From the NCBI RefSeq assembly GCF_001637205.1, contig NZ_LVJH01000002.1, forward strand, positions 62,001 through 126,000: a stretch of 64,000 nucleotides of DNA. Direction: 5' to 3'. The notes below the pieces were generated by a model. It ran no database searches and had not been told where the DNA came from. It worked only from the letters and a program-made list of their open reading frames with translations. This document shows positions 38,978-46,889 of the stretch, one piece after another (position 1 is the stretch's first letter; each line of letters starts with the position of its first letter). The position numbers were made by a program, and so were the translations under genes. The DNA is from Paenibacillus glacialis. GTDB lineage: Bacteria > Bacillota > Bacilli > Paenibacillales > Paenibacillaceae.

Positions 38978-39003
38978 GGGTGAATTTTATCACCCTTTTT
39001 TCT
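38977..39003 (+). terminator. Terminator after stalk-domain gene
   Basis: Stem AAGGGTGA / TCACCCTT with an ATTTTA loop, then TTTTTC. Confidence 0.85.
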
Positions 39004-39128
39004 TTTGAAACGATACTTTTATGTAGTTTTATTCAACATACTGCTTTCTATTTATTGATTATTTAAACCTTTCATATTATATGCTACTTAATAACTATAC
39101 AAATATAACCAAAATGGAGTGAATTTCT

Positions 39129-40256
39129 TTGTACAAATGCCTTAAGCTTCGTGCGCTAACTATTATTCTTTGTTTATTTACCATTTTTTCCACCATACCA
39201 TTTAATGTGGAGGCTGCTGCCCTGAATGTCATACCAGATAATGTATATCTGTCAGCAGAAATACCTATCTTTTTAAATGGGCAAATCATTGTATCTAAAG
39301 AAAAAACTTATACTATACAAGGAATAAAAAATAGTGGGACTTATTTGCCTATCAGGCTGTTATCAAAATTCAAGAATATATCTGTTAATTTCACTAAGCC
39401 TATAACTATAAAAACAGATATTGGAGTATTTAAGTTAGATAATACAAATTCTGCTTTATTTCAAAACACCACATACATATCATTGGATTATTTTTATAAA
39501 ATTTCAGGATATGCAGGAAATTATATCTATGATGCTAACTCATTGTTTCTGTGGAGCGATGCTAATGGAGAATCGAAATCAAAAAAATTAATCAATCAAA
39601 TAAATAGTATTTCCGACGACTTCCTAAAATCCTATATGGGACAAAAACTATATATTTACGAAGGTGAAAAAATTGGATGGGTAATTGAAATTGATCGTTT
39701 TGCTGACAACATTACTAATTTTAAAATACTTCTTAACGATGGAAGTGTAATTGAAGATTTAGTCGTAGGTGAGGATCCTGATTCGTTCTGCACATATTTA
39801 GATTATGAATCGATTACTTATCTATACAGTGGAAAGTATTATTGGGCAAATAAAAACTATTTACCCTCAACGATTCCTTTACAAAACATTGAAAAGGTGT
39901 ATTTCGAATCAGTTAAGCTAAAAGAAAAAGATTTAGTTATCCAAGCAAAGCGTATGAATGGTAAAAAAATAACCTTCAAATTGTCTTTTTTCAGTAATCA
40001 GAGTGAACCAATTAAAAATGGTTTCTATACTGAGAACCCTAGGACTAAATACCCTAGCTGGTCTTCAAAAATATGGAATAAAATTGCAGAAAAAAAGATA
40101 TCTATTGGAATGAACAAGGAACAAGTTTTAATGTCTTGGGGAGGTCCAAGAGATATTAATAATTACACTAGTTCAAAGTATCATATGGAACAGTGGGTGT
40201 ATGATAACGATTATTTATATTTTTACGATGGGATTCTAGAGTCGTGGTCTAATTAA
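39129..40256 (+). CDS. Secreted stalk-domain protein with C-terminal SmpA/BamE-like segment
   Basis: 375 residues starting at TTG 39129. Signal peptide (ALTIILCLFTIFSTIPFNVEA), a stalk-like domain ('GIKNSGTYLPIRLLSKFKNISVNF', 'TTYISLDYFYK'), a middle region of unknown fold, and a C-terminal piece 'ISIGMNKEQVLMSWGGPRDINNY...MEQWVYDNDYLYFYDGIL' of the small BamE/SmpA-like kind ('G.t...V...wG.P'). Third secreted stalk protein in the element. Confidence 0.75.
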   Translation: MYKCLKLRALTIILCLFTIFSTIPFNVEAAALNVIPDNVYLSAEIPIFLNGQIIVSKEKTYTIQGIKNSGTYLPIRLLSKFKNISVNFTKPITIKTDIGVFKLDNTNSALFQNTTYISLDYFYKISGYAGNYIYDANSLFLWSDANGESKSKKLINQINSISDDFLKSYMGQKLYIYEGEKIGWVIEIDRFADNITNFKILLNDGSVIEDLVVGEDPDSFCTYLDYESITYLYSGKYYWANKNYLPSTIPLQNIEKVYFESVKLKEKDLVIQAKRMNGKKITFKLSFFSNQSEPIKNGFYTENPRTKYPSWSSKIWNKIAEKKISIGMNKEQVLMSWGGPRDINNYTSSKYHMEQWVYDNDYLYFYDGILESWSN

Positions 40257-40280
40257 GGTGGGTTATCCCACCTTTTTCTT
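40255..40280 (+). terminator. Terminator after 39129-40256
   Basis: Stem AAGGTGGG / CCCACCTT with a TTAT loop, then TTTC. Confidence 0.85.
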
Positions 40281-40386
40281 ATGAATTATGTATTTTATAT
40301 ATTTATTTTATAAATAATTTTTAAATTAATTCAATATAAACCACTCATCAAACGAGTGATTTATATTATTCAAACAAAAGTTAATC

Positions 40387-40947
40387 TTATCTTTCTCTTA
40401 GAATATCTCCTTGAATATCATAAGATGAATACTCGAAGTCATTTACTAAAACACTAAAATTTATTGTGGCTCCTGATTCAATGCCATCTCCAGGGATAGG
40501 TATAGAATCTCTAGCATATGTAATTTTACCATCACTATCATAGAAATATATCGCAAAGTATCCTTCAATTGCTTTATCATAATTATTGGTAATTTGTCCC
40601 ACAACCTCTCCAGTTGATGAAACATTTGACCAAATTACATCGATATTAGAAAAGTCTAAGTAGTTTAATAGTGAACCTGTTTTTGCTTCACCTTCTATCG
40701 CAAACGTTTCCTCTGGATTAGTATCTCTTGTGTAGTCCTCTCCTTTTAATAAAGCTGTCATTTCTTTTATGACTTCGGTTGCTTCCAGATACTTACCTCT
40801 AGCGTTTAATTCATCTGCTTCTTTTCTTAAATCAATCATTTTTGCTTCTGTTCTTGTTTCATTAACCTTATTTACTACTTTTGGAACAAAGATGATTAAA
40901 AGCAACACAACAATAACCGTTGACGCTATCAAAACTTTATTTTTCAA
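40387..40947 (-). CDS. Membrane-anchored protein with FxLYD-like domain
   Basis: 186 residues. N-terminal membrane helix (VLIASTVIVVLLLIIFVP), a helical linker, and a C-terminal beta domain 'DVIWSNVSSTGEVVGQITNNYDKAIEGYFAIYFYDSDGKI...GDGIESGATINFSV', like FxLYD domains of extracytoplasmic proteins. A small hairpin at 40343-40359 may end its transcript. Confidence 0.65.
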   Translation of the reverse strand: MKNKVLIASTVIVVLLLIIFVPKVVNKVNETRTEAKMIDLRKEADELNARGKYLEATEVIKEMTALLKGEDYTRDTNPEETFAIEGEAKTGSLLNYLDFSNIDVIWSNVSSTGEVVGQITNNYDKAIEGYFAIYFYDSDGKITYARDSIPIPGDGIESGATINFSVLVNDFEYSSYDIQGDILRER

Positions 40948-41174
40948 CCTACTCTCTCCTCCTATATATCTAGTATTCTAAATATTACCATGTATCTAGA
41001 ACTAGTTCTATAGCATTAGATGAAATAGTGAATATCGATGTGCATGTATGTATTGGTATATTGATGTGAAGCCTATTAGTTTCATACATTCTCGTCAATA
41101 GAATAAAACACGCATTTCACAATATCTTTTCTTCATTATCAAATATTAGAAGTAGATATTTTCATATCACGATC

Positions 41175-41315
41175 TCATTTACTGTAATAACTTGGATCTA
41201 TGTCGCAAATTTTAGTATAAAGATCATAGCTGTATTCGTTCTGTTCTGAAAACCAACCTATCCCACAATGCTCTAGCGTCTCAACCATCTCGCTAGAATC
41301 TTTTTCGGTTAACAT
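41175..41315 (-). CDS. Small protein (46 aa)
   Basis: ATG 41315 with AAAGGAGA 8 nt upstream; encodes MLTEKDSSEMVETLEHCGIG... to SYYSK. Acidic, two Cys, Tyr-rich end. No family recognised. Confidence 0.6.
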   Translation of the reverse strand: MLTEKDSSEMVETLEHCGIGWFSEQNEYSYDLYTKICDIDPSYYSK

Positions 41316-41432
41316 TTAATTCTCCTTTCTCTATACAATGCTGATTTCATATTCTATAGCAATAAGGATTTTACATCTTTTATATTTAAACTAATTTTAT
41401 CCGATGCATTTTGGTTAGCGTCGGATAGATAA

Positions 41433-42104
41433 TTATTTTGTTTGAGTTAAGCCTAATTTTCTATAAACATTCAATGACTCAATCAAATATTCAATTTCAT
41501 CACTTGTAAGTTTAGAGTCAATCTGTTCGAACGTGAGCGGTGGCTTTGTTTGACGTTGTATAAATTTCTGAAATGTATGAGCCACATCAATAGCTCTTCG
41601 ATCACTAACAAAGTCAACTGCTACTAATACAAATAATTCACTAAATAATTTGTCGAATACTTTACAAAGTGAGATTGTTTCTTCAATTGAGACATTTGTA
41701 TCCTCACTAAAACTAAGCCGAATTTTCTCTAACCTCTCTTTAGAGATTCCTGTTTGATAAGCCTCATTTTCTCTAATCTCTTTTGATAATGCTGGAAGCG
41801 CTGAAATTGTATAATTAAAACTCAACTCTTCAAACATTTGTTCATCGGTTAGAATTTCATTTGAGCGTAGTTCGTTCCCGATAACAGGAACCTCAAAATA
41901 ATTATACGAAATCAAAATATTATACTCGCTTAACCCAATCGACCTACCTATCTCTTTAGCGCTGCCTGATCCTATGTATGTGTCAGCAGTTTCCAAATTT
42001 TGAATTGTTTTCTCAGATAACCCTATGTATTCACTGAGCCCTCTCCTACTTAATCCTTTAATTTCTCTGTATTTAATTACTAGATCTTTCAGTCTTGGAA
42101 TCAT
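41433..42104 (-). CDS. XRE-family HTH regulator
   Basis: 223 residues. N-terminal helix-turn-helix (about 10-62): LVIKYREIKGLSRRGLSEYIGLSEKTIQNLETAD. The long C-terminal helical part is unfamiliar. An operator-like inverted repeat lies just upstream of its start (42156-42193), so it probably controls itself and the divergent gene at 42421. Confidence 0.8.
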   Translation of the reverse strand: MIPRLKDLVIKYREIKGLSRRGLSEYIGLSEKTIQNLETADTYIGSGSAKEIGRSIGLSEYNILISYNYFEVPVIGNELRSNEILTDEQMFEELSFNYTISALPALSKEIRENEAYQTGISKERLEKIRLSFSEDTNVSIEETISLCKVFDKLFSELFVLVAVDFVSDRRAIDVAHTFQKFIQRQTKPPLTFEQIDSKLTSDEIEYLIESLNVYRKLGLTQTK

Positions 42105-42155
42105 TAATTACACTCTCCTTCGTTTGTTCATAAGTATAATTTAGCATATATTTAG

Positions 42156-42193
42156 TATTTAGTAAATGCCAAGTAACTAAATTTTACTAAATA
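42156..42193. promoter_or_regulatory. Operator-like inverted repeat
   Basis: TATTTAGTAAA (42156-42166) and TTTTACTAAATA (42182-42193) are mirror images (11 of 12), and an extra TTTAGTA lies just left. The repeat sits between the HTH gene and the divergent membrane gene. Confidence 0.55.
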
Positions 42194-42420
42194 AACACTT
42201 ACATTCCTTGATCGTATTACTATTTGGTCATATTCGTTGCAGTGATCATAAATGTATCTATCTTTTTGATTTTAACCGATTGAATTATCAACTTGATCAA
42301 AATATTAAATATATAAATAAGTCAATTAAGAAATATATACCATTTCAGATACAAAGATGCTAATATAGTGAGGCATTACTTTTAGACTATGAAATAGTAC
42401 ATAAGACTCAGGAGGTCATC

Positions 42421-42780
42421 ATGGGAACGGTAGCACAACAGAAAGTGAAAAAAGAAGTTAAAAAAGTAGATAGACTTGGCAGAGCAGTAGTATCATTTAT
42501 ATTTAGCTTCATAGGGTTAGCATTCTTTGCTATATTCATTAAGGTGATGGATGCTAATAGTTCGAACTATGAATCTAGTGCGCTAACAAGAATTACAGTC
42601 GCACTAATATTGGCTTTAGTAATTAATGCGATTAGCTTTTTCCTTGGTATAAGCGCAAGGCGCTCAACAACGGGAAGAGGACTAGCTATTGCAGCAATTA
42701 CTATAAGCGCAATCCCATTAACTATTTTAGTTGTATTACTGTTAGGAACAATTATTTTTACGTTGTCTGCCTTTTTTTAA
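42421..42780 (+). CDS. Small membrane protein (DUF4190-like)
   Basis: 119 residues with three hydrophobic segments; the order 'SFIFSFIGLAFFAIF', 'ALVINAISFFLGISARR', 'GRGLAIAAITISAIPLTILVVLLLG' is like DUF4190-type proteins. CAGGAGG site. Divergent from the HTH regulator and possibly repressed by it. Confidence 0.7.
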   Translation: MGTVAQQKVKKEVKKVDRLGRAVVSFIFSFIGLAFFAIFIKVMDANSSNYESSALTRITVALILALVINAISFFLGISARRSTTGRGLAIAAITISAIPLTILVVLLLGTIIFTLSAFF

Positions 42781-42803
42781 GCCTCAATTGAGGCTTTTTT
42801 ATA
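42781..42803 (+). terminator. Terminator after small membrane protein
   Basis: Stem AGCCTCAA / TTGAGGCT, then TTTTTA, directly after the stop codon. Confidence 0.85.
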
Positions 42804-42890
42804 TGAATTCCTTATTTCAAAAAAATTCTAAAATTTATCGCAACTTCATAGACACTGGGAACGATTTTTAGTGTGTTGGGAGGTGTTGGT

Positions 42891-42974
42891 ATGAAACTTG
42901 AATTCAAAACTGCAAATGGATTCGAATTTAAATTAGACATTAGTTTGTCGACTATGATTGGACTGTTTAAATAA
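42891..42974 (+). CDS. Micro-protein (27 aa) with overlapping terminator
   Basis: GGGAGGTG at 42879-42886 precedes ATG 42891; the peptide reads MKLEFKTANGFEFKLDISLS and ends MIGLFK. The stop codon lies in the loop of a terminator hairpin, GGACTGTT / AACAGTCC plus TCTTTT (42960-42985). Strong initiation and termination signals argue for a real gene despite its size. Confidence 0.55.
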   Translation: MKLEFKTANGFEFKLDISLSTMIGLFK

Positions 42975-43003
42975 CAGTCCTCTTTTCTAATCACATACAG
43001 CAT

Positions 43004-43123
43004 TTATAAGGACTTTAATTCATTTAATAACTCTTCAACCTTCAATCCATATTCCTTCCTACTATGCTTACTTGCCTCAATTGATGTTTCTGCTATGTAT
43101 TTGATAGTCTTTAGCCTTTTCAT
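43004..43123 (-). CDS. Small basic protein (39 aa)
   Basis: ATG 43123 with AGAGGAC just upstream; MKRLKTIKYIAETSIEASKH... ending ELLNELKSL. Helical, basic N-terminus, acidic C-terminus. It lies next to the tyrosine recombinase on the same strand; an excisionase-like role is possible but unsupported. Confidence 0.45.
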   Translation of the reverse strand: MKRLKTIKYIAETSIEASKHSRKEYGLKVEELLNELKSL

Positions 43124-43332
43124 TTAGTCCTCTGCATAATGTCCTACGCCAATCTATATAATTTTTCACCAGATTATATCCTCCAGAACCACTTTTTCGC
43201 CTTATAGGCTTATAAATTTGTAATATTTATGAAATTGCATCGCATGAAATTCTAGGATGGGTGTAGGGGTGGAGGTGCTACGGGGATAATCACAAATGAA
43301 AGAGAATATTAGGATTTAAAACACCCCCCCTA

Positions 43333-43354
43333 AAAAGCCCCTATTAAGGGCTTA
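43333..43354 (-). terminator. Terminator of tyrosine recombinase
   Basis: Stem AAGCCC(T)T / A(G)GGGCTT, with TTTTTAGGGG on the minus strand; overlaps the gene's stop. Confidence 0.75.
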
Positions 43355-44203
43355 GAGTTTGTTCATTTTATCAATCATGTTCTTCATGTTTGGGTTCGTG
43401 TATAACAGCGTTGTTTGTATGTTGCTATGACCAGCCATGTGTGCAACCTCATGAACAGAGAATTCATTCTCTAGTGCGTGTGAACAGAAGAAGTGTCTTA
43501 GATCATGTGGCGTTATCTCTTTGCCTATCACCTCTGAATAGTTATTGAAGAGTTTGTTAATAACTGTTCTATCTAGTTTGCTTCCTCTATTACTTGGAAA
43601 CAGGTATTCACTCATATTACCAGTATCATTACGTTCCTTGATCCAACTTTGCAGTGATGTCCTTGCCTTATCATTGATGATTACCGTTCTAGTCTTCTTT
43701 CCTTTACCCTCAGATACAACCAATTGCTGAGATGTGATATTAAAACTATTCATCTTCACGTTTAATGCTTCACTAATACGTAACCCACAGTAAGCAAGAA
43801 GGGAAACAATTGCATGGTTACGCTTTGAATTGCTCTCTAACACCAGTTGTCTAAACTTCTCTACGTCTACGATCCCTACAGTAGCCAGTGAAGCATATTG
43901 ACGTTGTACCTTAATCATATCTCTCTTAGTTATGACTTGCTCTGTCTGTAATCCAGTGCTGATAAGGAAATCATTATACTTAATGAGAGCGCTAATCTTG
44001 GCATTAATAGATGATGGACTCAGCTTCTTAATAACCTTCAGGAAGCTTATGTAATCCTTTATGTTCTCTCTATGTAGCTTCTTAAACTCTGTACCTTTAC
44101 TTTCATCAAACCACTTCATATAACCGCTAACGTTAAGCGTGTAACTCTTAATTGTATTGATACTCTTTTCTTCTTCGATCAAGTATGATTCAAAGGTTAT
44201 CAT
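43352..44203 (-). CDS. Tyrosine recombinase (XerC/D-like integrase)
   Basis: 283 residues. SAM-like core-binding N-terminus (about 1-90), then the catalytic domain with Arg in YCGLRISEALN, Lys near VVSEGKGKKTR, HDLRH, GHSN and the nucleophile Tyr in TTLLYTNPN. All catalytic residues appear present. It is in mid-element, not at an end, so it may belong to an older nested insertion or act in resolving dimers. Four copies of ATTATGTTGCAT lie in its upstream region. Confidence 0.93.
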   Translation of the reverse strand: MITFESYLIEEEKSINTIKSYTLNVSGYMKWFDESKGTEFKKLHRENIKDYISFLKVIKKLSPSSINAKISALIKYNDFLISTGLQTEQVITKRDMIKVQRQYASLATVGIVDVEKFRQLVLESNSKRNHAIVSLLAYCGLRISEALNVKMNSFNITSQQLVVSEGKGKKTRTVIINDKARTSLQSWIKERNDTGNMSEYLFPSNRGSKLDRTVINKLFNNYSEVIGKEITPHDLRHFFCSHALENEFSVHEVAHMAGHSNIQTTLLYTNPNMKNMIDKMNKL

Positions 44204-44220
44204 TTACTCACCTCATTATA

Positions 44221-44332
44221 ATTATGTTGCATTGATTTCGGTGTGTTTAATTATAAATTATGTTGCATTTCCTACTATTATCATACTGTTTCTCATCTAC
44301 TTTTGCAACATAATTAATATTATGTTGCATTG
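44221..44332. repeat. Four ATTATGTTGCA boxes upstream of the tyrosine recombinase
   Basis: ATTATGTTGCATT occurs at 44221-44233, 44257-44269 and 44319-44331, and its inverse TGCAACATAAT at 44304-44314. The last two form a palindrome with a TAAT centre. The first copy is 18 bp before the recombinase start. They look like operator or recombinase arm sites. Confidence 0.75.
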
Positions 44333-44508
44333 TTGTTTTGCTTTTATATTACTCTGATAGGAACACACACTGGAACCATGCACCTTTAGTCTCAATGTAT
44401 AGCTTTCAATGGTCTGCTAACTTCAATTAGAAGTTCACAAAGGAGTGAACGAATCTTTCACCCATCCACCTGAATAGATTTCTAGGTCGTGCCTACAATA
44501 AAATTCCT

Positions 44509-44710
44509 ATCGTATCTCGTGTCGCAATTTCATCATGAACACAGTAACCATATGGTATTTCACCTGTTGAGTAACAAATATAGAGTAATCGTAACTTGTA
44601 TCGTAATCACTTCATAAAGCCAGTAACTATAAGGTTATTCTATCCATTAGGTGTCCAATATAGGGGTATCGTAATTGCTATCGTAGTACCATCGTAAAAA
44701 CATCACTAAA
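44509..44710. repeat. Imperfect ~79-bp tandem repeat, 2.5 copies
   Basis: Units start at 44509, 44588 and 44668, each with ATCGTA, followed by TATCG/TGTCG, CAGTAAC, ATAAGGT-like and AATATAG blocks at the same offsets; the third is cut short near 44710. No coding frame runs through. The surrounding 44333-44905 holds nothing else I can identify. Confidence 0.65.
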
Positions 44711-44905
44711 TCATCAAGAAACGCAATCATATCAAGGGTTTTAGCTACTTTTTAACAAAATTAGGATAACATCTAAAATAAAGAAAAACACCTATATTAA
44801 AGGGTTTTTCAATTTCTTCTTATCGCATCGTGAATATAACAGGAGTAGCGAAATGCATGTGTTATATTTGCTCTTTTCACATTAAACAAGTAAAAAAGCA
44901 ACCGA

Positions 44906-45403
44906 CTATAAGCCAGTTACTTCCTTCTCAACGTAATATTTATTCGTCATATAATAACCCTTATCTTTACCCACATCAATTAATCCAACTTTCTTATCCA
45001 AAAACACCATACTGTTACATTCCTTGCATGAAGACTTTGTTCTGTATTTAGCTAAACTTTCAATGTATGAAGCTCCGCACTTACATTCTACTCGAATCAT
45101 CGTTTTCTGTTGACTATGCTGGTTGTAAGCCACTTCCAACTGATTACTTTCTTCTATTGACTGTGCTGGAACTATATACTCTCTATGATCCGAAAAACTA
45201 TTATGTACTTTAAAATCTGCTACTAGATCCGAATTAAGTCCGAACCATTCCTTACCTACAACAGTAATAAATATCGTATTTGATTTGTAACTCTCTATCC
45301 ATTCTTCTATTTGCTTATCAGACAATGGGACAGTACCCTTAACACCACTGTTTAATGTATAGGTCATAATGTTCAATACTTGATCCATATGGTTAGTATC
45401 CAC
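44906..45403 (-). CDS. Hypothetical protein with zinc-finger-like motif
   Basis: 165 residues. A CKCG...CKEC arrangement near residues 118-140 could bind zinc. The N-terminal two thirds are unfamiliar. It is the leftmost member of the minus-strand group and has a hairpin (44784-44813) behind it. Confidence 0.6.
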   Translation of the reverse strand: MDTNHMDQVLNIMTYTLNSGVKGTVPLSDKQIEEWIESYKSNTIFITVVGKEWFGLNSDLVADFKVHNSFSDHREYIVPAQSIEESNQLEVAYNQHSQQKTMIRVECKCGASYIESLAKYRTKSSCKECNSMVFLDKKVGLIDVGKDKGYYMTNKYYVEKEVTGL

Positions 45404-45466
45404 CTCCAGACACCAATATACTATATATAGTTAACTTTCACCATTGATGATTTCATAATTAAGACA

Positions 45467-45491
45467 TAAAAAAACGCCTATGGTTAGGCGT
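45467..45491 (-). terminator. Terminator of the 46-aa basic protein gene
   Basis: Stem ACGCCTA / TAGGCGT, T-run on the minus strand. Confidence 0.75.
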
Positions 45492-45564
45492 AAGTTGATA
45501 TCTATAAAGGGGTGTATGCATGGCACATACAGCATATAAAGAGGAATTTTTATTACATAAACTA

Positions 45565-45705
45565 TTAACCACACATTCCCTGCTCTTTCATCTTTCGTTT
45601 CAAGCGTCTAATAGCTGTAAGTTGTTTGCGGATTTGCAAACGTCTCTCTGTCGTAGTAGCCTTTAATCCCGCTTCATTAATTAGCTGTCTCCATTTAGTA
45701 TCCAA
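45565..45705 (-). CDS. Small very basic protein (46 aa), TTG start
   Basis: TTG 45705 with GAGGAGG 8 nt upstream. Sequence MDTKWRQLINEAGLK..., then RRLQIRKQLTAIRRLKRKMK. A single Arg/Lys-rich helix, likely to bind nucleic acid. Terminator at 45467-45491. Confidence 0.6.
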   Translation of the reverse strand: MDTKWRQLINEAGLKATTTERRLQIRKQLTAIRRLKRKMKEQGMCG

Positions 45706-45855
45706 TTAGCACGCCTCCTCTTCTACATATATGAGTATCTTGAGACTAACCCAGTTATTAGCTAATGTTTTGACAAACAGTTTACCGTTAATGAGTCTTC
45801 CTGTTTTGTACATATTGACAACTACCCATCCTCTCCATACACAATTTTTTCCATA

Positions 45856-46335
45856 TTAACAATTGACTCTAAATTGTATTTCGATTGGTTCACCCAAATT
45901 ATTAATACTGGCTGTATATAATCGAGAATCTCCTGAATCAACATCAGATATTGAGATTAGTTCAGCTTCTTTGTTGTAGAATAGGAACTCTTCAATTTCC
46001 TCTGAGAACACTTCTGGCGCTCCAACATATCGATATGTACAGTCTGTTTCTATTTCTTCATCATCATAATCGCATTCATACTGCGTAACCCATTCAAATC
46101 TTCCCTGAGGCGTGTTGATGATCATATCTTCAAAGCAGTGACCACTATCAGCTAACATATTAATGTCTGTCCATGTTACAGCTTTATAGTCAAGTCCTGA
46201 TTGCATTGCTTCTTCTAATGTTAGAAACAGATATTCATTAAAAATGATATTACCTCTATCACTTACTTTATCTGTAGGTACCGCTGCATAGTAAGGTGTA
46301 ACCTCTGGTCTTTGATTTAATGTTGGATTTGTCAT
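45856..46335 (-). CDS. Hypothetical acidic protein
   Basis: 159 residues, strongly acidic in the middle (CDYDDEEIETDC), no signal peptide. AAGGAGAG site. Divergent from the small HTH gene at 46538; no family recognised. Confidence 0.65.
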   Translation of the reverse strand: MTNPTLNQRPEVTPYYAAVPTDKVSDRGNIIFNEYLFLTLEEAMQSGLDYKAVTWTDINMLADSGHCFEDMIINTPQGRFEWVTQYECDYDDEEIETDCTYRYVGAPEVFSEEIEEFLFYNKEAELISISDVDSGDSRLYTASINNLGEPIEIQFRVNC

Positions 46336-46474
46336 TATTCTCTCTCCTTAAAATGAAATTTCGTGTTCCAAAAAAAATAGAAATAGGAAAGAAAGGAAAT
46401 GTATATACATTCCTATTGGGTGGTGATATAATCATCTAGTGGTTATATGCGTTTGTTGTTTATATGAACATATT

Positions 46475-46488
46475 ACGACTACAGTCGT
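46475..46488. promoter_or_regulatory. Palindromic operator-like site
   Basis: ACGACT-AC-AGTCGT, 50 bp before the HTH gene and between divergent genes. Confidence 0.45.
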
Positions 46489-46537
46489 TTAATGTCAATG
46501 GTTTGTTTAAATATAAATTTGGAGGTTATTATCAATC

Positions 46538-46780
46538 ATGAAAATTAAATACGTGCTCTCTTGTAATTTAAATGAAATATTGATAGTCAAGGGAATCACG
46601 CCTTATAAGTTATCAAAGGATACTGGAGAAAGAATTGGAACCATATATAAGTTAGTAAACAATCAAGATATGGACACGTCACGTCTTCCTGCTTCATTGC
46701 TGGCTAATGTCTGTGGATATTTAGAAATTACTATGGGCGATTTGTTTGATGTAGTTCAGTTAGAAGAGGAGACGCTTTGA
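46538..46780 (+). CDS. Small Cro/CI-type HTH regulator
   Basis: 80 residues, a single helix-turn-helix domain: 'LNEILIVKGITPYKLSKDTGERIGTIYKLVNNQ..DTSRLPASLLANVCGYLEITMGDLFD'. It resembles the phage Cro-like family. It probably controls the divergent 45856 gene and/or itself through the palindrome at 46475. Confidence 0.85.
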   Translation: MKIKYVLSCNLNEILIVKGITPYKLSKDTGERIGTIYKLVNNQDMDTSRLPASLLANVCGYLEITMGDLFDVVQLEEETL

Positions 46781-46810
46781 TTGTTAATAATTAAATAAAA
46801 TACATAAAGT

Positions 46811-46846
46811 AAAAAAAGCCCTGAGTGATTGCCTCAAGGCTTTACT
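46811..46846. terminator. Bidirectional terminator between HTH gene and second serine recombinase
   Basis: Stem AAAGCCcTGAG / CTCAaGGCTTT with T-runs on both strands, between convergent genes. Confidence 0.8.
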
Positions 46847-46889
46847 TTAGAAGACTTTAATTTCTTACTCTTATATTTAATCTATTATT

